A DNA stretch of 58,426 nt. Origin: Chlamydiota bacterium. GTDB taxonomy: Bacteria > Chlamydiota > Chlamydiia > Chlamydiales > Parachlamydiaceae. A model generated the notes under the pieces. That model ran no database searches and had not been told where the DNA came from. It saw only the letters and a list, made by a program, of their open reading frames with translations. Location: the NCBI GenBank assembly GCA_013287915.1, contig JABDCX010000011.1, forward strand, positions 1 through 58,426, written 5' to 3'. Made by a program: the position numbers and the translations under genes. Positions 24,948-32,121 of the stretch are shown here, piece by piece; the stretch's first letter is position 1; the number at the start of each line of letters is the position of its first letter.

Positions 24948-26183
24948 TCAAGGACACTGCAATTGCTCTGTTTGCCACACCAAATTCGGTCTAAATAAGC
25001 CACTGTAGCTGCCGTGAAAATCGCCTTTTAAAATGCCGTCGTCATGCATTTCAAAAGCAATCACCCGTTCAATTGAAAAAAGTTCTTCCCAATGGATCCC
25101 AAAGGCTTGAACCGTAGCAAAGAAGTGTCCATTGTTCAGCGTATGGCCCGGCACAGAGCAGCGCGTGACATACGTCCCTTTCGCTAACGCCTTTCCATGA
25201 AAATAGGGTTCTCGATTGCTCAACGAACTAAACGCACAAACGCTCTCATCGGTGTACAACTGAAACGCAAAGGCCACCTGCGTCCCTTCTTGGAGAACTT
25301 CATATGTTAATTCGATGGAGACCTCTTCCGATAGATTGCCGATTTTTAGATCGTGCCCTTCTCGGTCGTGGAGGCGCACCTTAAGGAACCGGCATGCCGC
25401 ATTGCCAGGCCCTTCACCTGGCTCCCAAGTCTGTGCCGAAGAGGTAGCGCAATACTGTTGCAAGTAGTGGCTTGCCACGCTCTCAATCGGGCCATCCATT
25501 TCCATTTTGCCTCGATTCAACAAAATGCCGCGCACGCATAAGCTACGCAATGCAGCAATATTATGGCTGACGAATAAGACCGTTTTTCCGGAGGAGGCTG
25601 CCGATTTCATCTTGTCCAGGCACTTTTTCTGAAAACGCAAATCCCCAACGGCTAATACCTCATCGACGATGAGAATTTCAGGCTCTAAGTGAGCGGCAAC
25701 GGAAAAAGCAAGTCGCACGTACATCCCACTCGAATAGTATTTAACAGGTGTATCGATGAACGCCTCGATCTCGGCAAACGCGACAATTTCGTCGAATTTC
25801 GCTTTGATCTCTTGATAGGACATTCCTAAGACAGAACCACTCAAAAAGGTGTTTTCTCGCCCGGTCAGCTCGGGGTGGAACCCTGTTCCCACCTCTAAGA
25901 GAGAGGCAACGCGTCCAGTAATCCGGACAAATCCCTTCGATGGATAGGTGATGCGGGAAATGATCTTAAGCATGGTGCTCTTCCCAGAACCATTATTACC
26001 AACAAGTGCAACAGCTTCACCTGGTTTGACTTGGAAGGAGACATCATCTAAAGCCAAAAACGACTCGGCGGAATCGGAACGCTCTCGCTTCCAGAAAGAA
26101 GCCAAGGTATCGCGCAGCGTTTGGTAAGACGCCCGGCGGCCTAGTGAATACTGTTTGGTCACATGGGAAACTTCTATCGTCAT
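24948..26183 (-). CDS. wzt: Polysaccharide ABC exporter ATPase Wzt with C-terminal carbohydrate-binding domain
   Basis: A 411-residue protein. The N-terminal ABC domain has Walker A GNNGSGKST, Wzt-type GTGFHPELTGREN, signature YSSGMYVRLAFS and Walker B ILIVDEVLAVGD. The region after about residue 245 is a beta-rich Wzt C-terminal domain, which in O-antigen exporters recognises the modified polymer end. It works with Wzm, overlapping it as ATGA. Its presence implies ABC-dependent export of an O-antigen or capsule-like chain, which is unusual for chlamydiae whose LPS is normally truncated. Confidence 0.95.
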   Translation of the reverse strand: MTIEVSHVTKQYSLGRRASYQTLRDTLASFWKRERSDSAESFLALDDVSFQVKPGEAVALVGNNGSGKSTMLKIISRITYPSKGFVRITGRVASLLEVGTGFHPELTGRENTFLSGSVLGMSYQEIKAKFDEIVAFAEIEAFIDTPVKYYSSGMYVRLAFSVAAHLEPEILIVDEVLAVGDLRFQKKCLDKMKSAASSGKTVLFVSHNIAALRSLCVRGILLNRGKMEMDGPIESVASHYLQQYCATSSAQTWEPGEGPGNAACRFLKVRLHDREGHDLKIGNLSEEVSIELTYEVLQEGTQVAFAFQLYTDESVCAFSSLSNREPYFHGKALAKGTYVTRCSVPGHTLNNGHFFATVQAFGIHWEELFSIERVIAFEMHDDGILKGDFHGSYSGLFRPNLVWQTEQLQCP

Positions 26184-27013
26184 AAAGAATCGACAAATCC
26201 CCTTTCCATCTTATGGAAGAAGCGAACGCCTCCGATAAAAATCAATGCTGTTGAAACAAAAGAGATCGCGATTGGCACAAGACTCTGTTCTATCGAGTAC
26301 TCAGGGGTAAACATGGCCCACCGAAACGTCTCGATCACACCTACCAAAGGGTTGCAGGCATAGAGAAATTGATAAGAGGATTGAATCAGACTCAATGGGT
26401 AAACAATCGGCGACACAAACAGCCCTATTTGAATGAGAAAGGGGATGGTGTGGCGCACATCGCGATAACGGACATTTAAGGCCGACAACCAAAACGAAAT
26501 GCCTGCGGTTGCCAGGACGAGCCAAACCAGGCTCAACAACCCAAACAACATTTCCCAGTGCCATCCATACCCATACAACAAGCGGATGCACAAAAACGCC
26601 CCCAAGACAATTCCGACATCGACAATCCCTGCCGTCACACTTGCAAGGGGGATAATGATCCGCGGACAATATACTTTCTTAATCAAGTTACTATCGGTGA
26701 TCAAACTGTTCGAAGAATAGGAAATGATCATCGAAAAATAGGACCAAGGTACAAGTCCCGCCAGTGCAAAAAGGGGATAGGGGATGTCTCCCGTCGCAAA
26801 TGTGCCGATTTTGCCAAAAATAAAGCTAAAAATCGCCATGGTCAACAAAGGCTGCAGCAAAATCCACAACACTCCTAGCGCAGTTTGCTTGTATTTCACC
26901 GTCAAATCGCGCCACGCTAAAAATCCCAGCAGTTCTCGGTATTTCCACAGCTCAGTCCAATAGCCAGTTCCAATGACCTTATCTGATCGAATTTCAACGG
27001 TATGAGGTTCCAT
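26180..27013 (-). CDS. wzm: Polysaccharide ABC exporter permease Wzm
   Basis: A 277-residue ABC-2 permease with about six membrane segments. LLGFLAWRDLTVKYKQTALG and LWILLQPLLTMAIFSFIFG are family hallmarks, as is GLFVSPIVYPLS. ATG 27013 is preferred; an in-frame TTG at 27025 is the only alternative, and neither has a good ribosome site. It moves undecaprenyl-linked glycan across the inner membrane together with Wzt. It begins 37 bases after pgeF, so it may be the tail of the operon that starts at 31923. Confidence 0.94.
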   Translation of the reverse strand: MEPHTVEIRSDKVIGTGYWTELWKYRELLGFLAWRDLTVKYKQTALGVLWILLQPLLTMAIFSFIFGKIGTFATGDIPYPLFALAGLVPWSYFSMIISYSSNSLITDSNLIKKVYCPRIIIPLASVTAGIVDVGIVLGAFLCIRLLYGYGWHWEMLFGLLSLVWLVLATAGISFWLSALNVRYRDVRHTIPFLIQIGLFVSPIVYPLSLIQSSYQFLYACNPLVGVIETFRWAMFTPEYSIEQSLVPIAISFVSTALIFIGGVRFFHKMERGFVDSL

Positions 27014-27049
27014 AAGTGGACACAAAAATACAGTGTTCTAGAGATGCTG

Positions 27050-27805
27050 TCAACTTGATGGTAACAACGCACAGACTGTCGCCTGGCGGCCACAACGCCT
27101 ATTCTCCCGTCTGAAGGAAAAATAGTTGTCATTTGCATACGTATCGATGCCAGCGATTTGGATGTGATGGGGAAGCACCCCTGCTTCTTGGAGCTGTGCT
27201 TGGCTAATCGCCCACAAGTCGAAGTAATTTGATTTAAACTGAAATTGTGCAAAAGAAGCAAGCTCTGTGCGCCAATTGATAAACTCAGAAGACTCAGGCC
27301 CTAAACTTGGACTGATGCATACCAATAGGTTCTCGGGCTTGCTGCCAAACCGCTCGTGCATGTATTTCACTGTATTGGCATAGATATTGCACACATTTCC
27401 GCGCCAGCCGCAGTGAATATTCCCAAGCACATGTTTAATCGGGTCGTAAAAAATAGCGCCTTGGCAATCGGCTTGGGTCACAATCAATGCCAAATTGGGG
27501 AGTTGTGTTGTGATCCCATCTGCAAGGGGTTGATTCTCTTGATTGAACGCGTCAATTGAAATGACGTCCGCCCCTTGGGCACACAGCGCAACAACTCCAT
27601 GGGTTTGTCCCAAAGTATCAAGAATGATTCTCCTGTTTTGAAATACCTTTGAGGGTTCATCTCCACATGTAACCCCCGTATTCAATGTGGCAAATGGTGG
27701 CTCGCTCACACCCCCATGCCGGTCAAAACACCCATGTGCAAGGGGTAGCCCAGCCAACAGCTCAAACTCTAACCAGGTTACGTTCCCTTTGTGTCGTGTG
27801 ATCAT
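27050..27805 (-). CDS. pgeF: Peptidoglycan editing factor / multicopper polyphenol oxidoreductase family (PgeF, YfiH)
   Basis: A 251-residue cytoplasmic protein of the YfiH/DUF152 fold. FDRHGGVSEPPFATLN, the Cys of TQADCQG and the His of NIHCGWRGN form the expected metal site. Known members remove L-Ser wrongly built into UDP-MurNAc peptides and also show laccase or adenosine-cleaving activity in vitro. The ATG at 27805 overlaps the rsmB stop (ATGA). The coupling to rsmB and the RiPP-like genes is unusual; it fits the survival of peptidoglycan in chlamydiae. Confidence 0.9.
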   Translation of the reverse strand: MITRHKGNVTWLEFELLAGLPLAHGCFDRHGGVSEPPFATLNTGVTCGDEPSKVFQNRRIILDTLGQTHGVVALCAQGADVISIDAFNQENQPLADGITTQLPNLALIVTQADCQGAIFYDPIKHVLGNIHCGWRGNVCNIYANTVKYMHERFGSKPENLLVCISPSLGPESSEFINWRTELASFAQFQFKSNYFDLWAISQAQLQEAGVLPHHIQIAGIDTYANDNYFSFRRENRRCGRQATVCALLPSS

Positions 27806-29028
27806 ACGCGCCTCATCAATGCACAAAATCCGCCATCCCACCCCTCGAAATTCGGAAGAATCGTACGGCTATAAACAACAGAAAAATGGTGATCCTTGCA
27901 GAACTGTTCTACAACGCGTTCGTTCTCTTCTTGAAGAATGCTACAAGTCATATACCAGATCACTCCCTCTTTAGACAACAAAAGAGCCGCCCTCTCGAGC
28001 AGTTTCTGTTGCGTTTGGAACAGCCCCTGCAACACCGTAGACTCAAGTCGCCACCGCGCTTCTGGGCGCTTATTCAACACGCCGCTGTTGCTGCAGGGTA
28101 CGTCCAAGATAATGAGATCCCCTTTATTTTCCAATGGAAATGCCTCCCCTTTTCCACAATGGAAGGTCGCTAAGACTCCATATTTTTTTAGATTCTCCGT
28201 CAATCGCGACAATTTGGCATCAGAAACATCATTCGCCAACAATTTAGCCTGTGGAAAGGCGTCGTGAGCCGCCAGCAACTTACCCCCTGGCGAGGCACAC
28301 AGATCGATGATCGTACGGGGAACAGGCGTCCGTTTTGCCAGCTCGGCAACGAGAACTGTGGGGGTCACATTTTGAATGTAAATCTCCGTTGAAGAACCAA
28401 GTTGTGCCATAGGGACCTCCCCCACAACTACTGCTACGTTTTCCTCTGAACCGGGGAGAATTTGCAAATAGGAGGGGAGATGAGAGCGGTTGCGCACCCG
28501 CACCATCAAGCGAGGGGGAGCATTTTGCGCCTCTAAAACCTCTTCCGCCTGCATTGCGATTACCTTCCTAACAAATTCAATGGGATAGGAGTAGCGGATG
28601 CTCAACGCTTGGGGATCTTTCCCCTTGGGCAAGACAGGGCGCTTTGTTTCCAATTGGCGCAACAAGGCATTCAAAAATCCGCAAAAGTGTGCGTGGCAAT
28701 GCTGTTTGGCGATCTTGAGCGTTTCATCTACAATGGCATATAAGGGAACGCGATCGAGAAAAAAGTGTTGATAAAGGGCTGTGCGCAACAACACTTTTTC
28801 TTTGAGCTTCAAGGAGAGCGTCTGCCGCTCAGCTAGCTTTTCACCCAAATAGTCCAAGGCGCGCGCCATCCGGACAGACCCTGAAGCAATTTCCTGTGCA
28901 AAGGCAAAATCTAAAGAAGAAGGTTGTTCAGCAGCTCTCCATTGATCCAGGGCATCGGCAACGAAGACTTCCCCTTTTGCCGCACCTAAAGCAGCTAAAT
29001 AGGCAACCTCTCGTGGGTTCATGCTCAT
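27802..29028 (-). CDS. rsmB: 16S rRNA m5C967 methyltransferase RsmB-like
   Basis: A 408-residue NOL1/NOP2/Sun family enzyme. The N-terminal NusB-like RNA-binding domain covers about residues 1-130. The methyltransferase core has IDLCASPGGK, the catalytic Cys in DVPCSNSGVLNKRPEARW, and the second Cys in MTCSIL. It methylates cytosine 5 in 16S rRNA. ATG 29028 overlaps the upstream DUF2063 stop by one base (TAATG); a second ATG at 29022 is possible. Functionally it is a housekeeping gene that has become coupled to the MNIO genes. Confidence 0.92.
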   Translation of the reverse strand: MSMNPREVAYLAALGAAKGEVFVADALDQWRAAEQPSSLDFAFAQEIASGSVRMARALDYLGEKLAERQTLSLKLKEKVLLRTALYQHFFLDRVPLYAIVDETLKIAKQHCHAHFCGFLNALLRQLETKRPVLPKGKDPQALSIRYSYPIEFVRKVIAMQAEEVLEAQNAPPRLMVRVRNRSHLPSYLQILPGSEENVAVVVGEVPMAQLGSSTEIYIQNVTPTVLVAELAKRTPVPRTIIDLCASPGGKLLAAHDAFPQAKLLANDVSDAKLSRLTENLKKYGVLATFHCGKGEAFPLENKGDLIILDVPCSNSGVLNKRPEARWRLESTVLQGLFQTQQKLLERAALLLSKEGVIWYMTCSILQEENERVVEQFCKDHHFSVVYSRTILPNFEGWDGGFCALMRRV

Positions 29029-29888
29029 TACCCAGGAGTGAGCCAATCGCGCGCTGTCCACTCTTCAAACCACTTTTGCAAATGGTCAGCCGCTTCCTGA
29101 TAAACAGCCATGCTTTGCTTTTCTAACCACTCACACACCTGTTCGATCGAAGCTCCCTGTTGAAACTGGAGGAGAAGAGAGTATTCGATCTCCCCAATTT
29201 CCTTCCACGAGATATCCAAGCGCGGGTTTCGATAGACAACAAAATAATGGTGTTTATCGCAAATCAGTTCGGGAAGAGGATTAGCCTCCCAATAATCGGG
29301 GTCGTGCTCCAGGCAATCTTGCCGATATTTAAGTAAATCAGCACCAAATTGAAACAGATGCAGATGGGGCTGACAATACAACATACGCGTCGTGATCTCT
29401 TCTCCTGCGTTTTGTGGCATCTCTGGCCACTGTTCCGCCGTAAAACTCGCCACAAACGCCCAGTCGAGCCGCGCTGCATCAGCAACCAACTGCTGATTGG
29501 GAGCTTCGTACTCTTCGGCAACCCATTGCACTAAACGATCTCCTAAAGGAGCCAGCGCCCAGTGGCGCGGCGGGTATTTGACAAGATAGGGCACAGCAAT
29601 CAAGCGATTAAAGTTGCGATAGCCAAAAAGCCTTGTAACCAAGGGAAAAGACTCTTGCAACGCCCGTAACAAACGCCACCAATACTGTTGGTTGTAAATC
29701 TGGATCCGTTGTTCGGGCCGCATGGTAGGGCTCGGAACAAGATGGCGACTCGCCTCGACCTCCATTGGCAGCCCCGAAGGGGAGAGGGACATCATTTGGC
29801 TATGTTCATCGATGGGCCTGCCAATGATGCTGCCAAACCATTGCTGTTCCCTTTTGAGAGCCGATGGGACCCGCAGATCGTATGTCAT
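29028..29888 (-). CDS. DUF2063 / BufC-like partner protein of the MNIO enzyme
   Basis: A 286-residue protein. The N-terminal half contains the DUF2063 pattern RIQIYNQQYWWRLLRALQESFP (quoted as IYNQQYWWRLLRALQ) with VTRLFGYRNF. It is predicted to act as the substrate-recognition or leader-binding partner (HvfC/BufC) of DUF692 enzymes. The C-terminal half is helical with WLEKQSMA at the end. The ATG at 29888 overlaps the MNIO stop as ATGA, the usual B-C arrangement of bufferin and HvfABC operons. This pairing is the main evidence for a RiPP pathway here. Confidence 0.88.
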   Translation of the reverse strand: MTYDLRVPSALKREQQWFGSIIGRPIDEHSQMMSLSPSGLPMEVEASRHLVPSPTMRPEQRIQIYNQQYWWRLLRALQESFPLVTRLFGYRNFNRLIAVPYLVKYPPRHWALAPLGDRLVQWVAEEYEAPNQQLVADAARLDWAFVASFTAEQWPEMPQNAGEEITTRMLYCQPHLHLFQFGADLLKYRQDCLEHDPDYWEANPLPELICDKHHYFVVYRNPRLDISWKEIGEIEYSLLLQFQQGASIEQVCEWLEKQSMAVYQEAADHLQKWFEEWTARDWLTPG

Positions 29889-30754
29889 ACAATTATTTCC
29901 TGAGGAGTCTCTAACTGGCGATTGGACAAGAGTTTTTGAAACTTCTTCGCCTTCAGCGCTTCTTTCCACGTCTCTTCAAATGTGACAAACTTATCATCCC
30001 ATTCTAGCAACGTCGACACGCCACCTGTGCGTGCGTAGACTTCAGCGTAAATGGCCCACACCTCATCCCGCACGTAATAGTCGTGTGTATCCAAGACGTA
30101 ATCCCCAAAATCGCTGTGTCCCGCAAGATGGATTTGGATCACCCGATCCAAAGGAATATTATTGTAGTAATCGCGCGGATCAAAGCCATGATTGCGGCTC
30201 GAGACATAGATATTATTGACGTCGAGCATCATAAAAATGTCTGCCTTTTCCACAACTGCGCTATAAAACTCCCACTCGGACATTTGGTCTTGTTTAAAAG
30301 CGACATAGGAAGACAAATTCTCTAAAGCAAAGGGAAGTTCTAGATAATCTTGCACAATTCTAGCACGCTCTGCCACGTAATCGATCACTTCTTGCGTATA
30401 GGGAAGGGGCAAAAGATCGTGGTAGTGGGCGCCAGGAAGGCGTCCCCAACACAAATGATCAGACACCCAAGGCGTTTTGGTGAGCTTCGTCAGCTCTTTT
30501 AACTTTTTGAGGTAATCAAAATCGAGAGGATCCGGGCTGCCGATCGCCAAAGAGACCCCATGCTGCACGACAGGATAAAATTCCAAGATTCGACGCAAAG
30601 TGTCTAGAGGTTTTCCCCCCTCGATCATAAAGTTTTCGCTGATGATCTCAAACCAATCGATATCTGGCTTGTGAGCGAAAATATCATCGTAGTGGGGAAT
30701 TCTTAACCCTAGGCCAATCCCTAAATTGGGAATGGACTTCCGGTCGACGCCCAC
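29885..30754 (-). CDS. DUF692 multinuclear iron oxidative enzyme (MNIO; BufB/HvfB/MbnB family)
   Basis: A 289-residue TIM-barrel enzyme of normal length. The family's metal-ligand motifs are all visible in order: FEIISENF (about residues 35-42), VQHGVSLAIG, SDHLCW, ALENLSS, DVNNIYV, QIHLAGH, DTHDYYV and LLEWDD. MNIOs use two or three irons and oxygen to change Cys residues of precursor peptides, for example into oxazolone-thioamide or thiooxazole groups. The start is GTG 30754, two bases after the stop of the 98-codon precursor gene, with AAGG six bases upstream. All ligands being intact suggests an active enzyme. Confidence 0.94.
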   Translation of the reverse strand: MGVDRKSIPNLGIGLGLRIPHYDDIFAHKPDIDWFEIISENFMIEGGKPLDTLRRILEFYPVVQHGVSLAIGSPDPLDFDYLKKLKELTKLTKTPWVSDHLCWGRLPGAHYHDLLPLPYTQEVIDYVAERARIVQDYLELPFALENLSSYVAFKQDQMSEWEFYSAVVEKADIFMMLDVNNIYVSSRNHGFDPRDYYNNIPLDRVIQIHLAGHSDFGDYVLDTHDYYVRDEVWAIYAEVYARTGGVSTLLEWDDKFVTFEETWKEALKAKKFQKLLSNRQLETPQEIIV

Positions 30755-30756
30755 AA

Positions 30757-31053
30757 TTAACCTTGTCGGCGCATTAATGGGGTCTTTTGCTCTTTCTCTT
30801 CGAGATCCCCATTTTCTTCTGTATCGCTATCATCGTCTTTATTTTCGAGATCCCCTTCTTCGTGGGTATATCTGCGAGGTTGATCTGACAACGCGGTCAA
30901 TCCTCCTCCACAACTTTCACCGCACTTTTTCAACTTAGCGAAGATCTCGCTTGAATCTATAGCACCTTGATCCGCATAGAGTGCTTGAGCACCCATGATC
31001 AGCCCTGAAGCGATCCCTAAAGCCGCGAGTTGACTCAATTTTCCCTTTTTCAT
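30757..31053 (-). CDS. Short secreted Cys-Gly peptide, candidate MNIO substrate
   Basis: A 98-residue protein. The signal-like leader (residues 1-27, cleavage likely after ALYA) is followed by a core with LKKCGESCGGGLTAL (Cys44, Cys48) and a very acidic tail (EGDLENKDDDSDTEENGD). It directly precedes the MNIO gene, the usual place of a bufferin/HvfA-type precursor, and has only two cysteines, both before Gly. AGGAG precedes the ATG. Its leader aligns without gaps with that of the 266-residue protein next to it (K2, K3, L9, A10, L12, G13, S16, G17, Q23 shared). Substrate status is inference. Confidence 0.82.
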   Translation of the reverse strand: MKKGKLSQLAALGIASGLIMGAQALYADQGAIDSSEIFAKLKKCGESCGGGLTALSDQPRRYTHEEGDLENKDDDSDTEENGDLEEKEQKTPLMRRQG

Positions 31054-31085
31054 TGTCCCTACTCCTGATTTCGTGTTGAACTATA

Positions 31086-31110
31086 CCCCTTGAGTATAAA
31101 ACTCAAGGGG
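31086..31110. other. Perfect stem-loop between the two precursor genes
   Basis: CCCCTTGAGT-ATAAA-ACTCAAGGGG: 10-bp arms, 5-base loop, 12 bases after the stop of the 266-codon gene and 32 bases before the start of the 98-codon gene. On the minus (coding) strand no U-run follows, while on the plus strand five T follow. It is therefore better read as an mRNA-processing, stabilising or attenuating element that sets the ratio of first precursor to downstream enzymes than as a plain terminator. Confidence 0.7.
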
Positions 31111-31122
31111 TTTTTCGTCTTC

Positions 31123-31923
31123 TTAATACTTAGGAGCAGGAGCATTTCCGTTTGCGCGTTTAGCTGACATTTCGCTAGCAGCCATTTTAACGGCTTGATT
31201 CTTATCGCTCATCTCACCAGCCAATTTCAAAGCGCGTGCCTTACCAGCCGCATCGAGGGTTTGGTAAGTGGCTTTGCCTTGATCATTCAAATGCATCATG
31301 AGATCTTTTTCTGTCATCATCATGCCATTCTTTTGTGGAGGTACTGTTGCTTCAGCCACATATCCACCTTGCTGCTGATTCCAGTAAGAGGATTGAGGAT
31401 TTTGATTCTGATAATTGTTTTGACCTTGGTTTTGGCCTTGGTTTTGGTAGTATTGATTTTGATACTGTTGCTGCGGCTGATTATATCCACCACATCCCAT
31501 TTGAGGTTGTGGATTACGTTGCGGCATATATCCGCTGTCAGCGACGTTCCCACGGTTGTTTGGATTATACCCACGTCCTTGCGCTGCGCCACCGCAAGAA
31601 GCTTGGTATTGAGGTTGCATCTGCTGTTGTTGCATTTGCTGCTGTTGCATTTGCTGTGGCGTTTGTTGTTGTGTTTGCCCACGTGCTGGCCCAGATGCGC
31701 TGCAACCATTTTTGTTTGCCTGATTGTAGTATTCAGCAGGACCAGGTCCTGTGACTGTCGATGTAGTGCCTGCACCACATCCTTGTTGGGACGGACTACC
31801 GCCGCATGCAGCAGCTAAATAGGTCCCAGATACCCCTGGAGAACCAGCTTCCACCTGTCCTGTCAAAGCAGCGCCGCTCACAACACCCAGCACAGCTAAC
31901 TTCTTGAAATCTAATTTTTTCAT
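31123..31923 (-). CDS. Large Gln/Asn-rich secreted protein with dispersed Cys-Gly sites, candidate MNIO substrate
   Basis: A 266-residue protein opening the operon. Leader: residues 1-26 (cleavage likely after VEA). Middle: low-complexity Gln/Asn/Gly/Tyr-rich region with tandem QMQQQ units (about 92-103) and QGQN units (about 162-169). Five cysteines at 40, 49, 74, 110 and 144, each followed by Gly or Ser (ACGG, GCGA, GCSA, SCGG, GCGG). The last 65 residues (from MTEKDLMMHL) form a helical domain without Cys. AAGGAGA precedes the ATG. Known bufferin precursors are shorter and Cys-denser, so this would be an atypical substrate; a structural disulfide-linked surface protein is the alternative. 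Confidence 0.82.
   Translation of the reverse strand: MKKLDFKKLAVLGVVSGAALTGQVEAGSPGVSGTYLAAACGGSPSQQGCGAGTTSTVTGPGPAEYYNQANKNGCSASGPARGQTQQQTPQQMQQQQMQQQQMQPQYQASCGGAAQGRGYNPNNRGNVADSGYMPQRNPQPQMGCGGYNQPQQQYQNQYYQNQGQNQGQNNYQNQNPQSSYWNQQQGGYVAEATVPPQKNGMMMTEKDLMMHLNDQGKATYQTLDAAGKARALKLAGEMSDKNQAVKMAASEMSAKRANGNAPAPKY
31614..31658 (-). repeat. Three tandem 15-base units inside the large precursor gene
   Basis: Units 31614-31628, 31629-31643 and 31644-31658 differ by at most three bases and encode QMQQQ-type repeats on the minus strand. A second, 12-base repeat (GTTTTGACCTTG / GTTTTGGCCTTG) lies at 31417-31440. In-frame lengths (15 and 12) allow copy-number change without frameshift. Confidence 0.75.
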
Positions 31924-31942
31924 CTTCGTCTCCTTTTGTGCC

Positions 31943-31999
31943 TGCCGCTGTCCCTATTTTGGCCTGCCAGACGAGGCGAGCAAAATAGGAGAAACGGCA
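31943..31999 (-). promoter_or_regulatory. Long hairpin in the 5' leader of the large precursor gene
   Basis: Read on the minus strand, the outer stem is TGCCG/CGGCA and the inner stem is CCTATTTTG/CAAAATAGG (9 bp), with partial pairing in between. A small GCCT/AGGC stem caps it with an 8-base loop. It ends 19 bases before the ATG at 31923, just upstream of the AAGGAGA ribosome site, so it must be in the leader RNA if transcription starts further upstream. It could stabilise the message or regulate initiation. It matches no riboswitch class that I recognise. Confidence 0.6.
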
Positions 32000-32121
32000 A
32001 ACCGATTATGTTCATTTTCTGTGTCTCCGCTACTTCTCACCAAGAAGAAATACTCATCAGACACGCTAAAATTCCGTGATTGAACATCTATCAGATCAAA
32101 GAAAATTTTACAATAGAACTT

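Noticed and set aside
31086-31115. Rho-independent terminator ending the first precursor transcript
   Set aside because: On the coding (minus) strand no U-run follows the stem; the T-run is on the other side. Recorded as a stem-loop of uncertain role instead.
31195-31818. Long plus-strand open frame opposite the Gln-rich precursor gene (207 codons)
   Set aside because: The translation is Leu/Ile/Val monotony produced by antisense of CAA/CAG/AAC codons; the minus-strand reading has the signal peptide, ribosome site and operon context.
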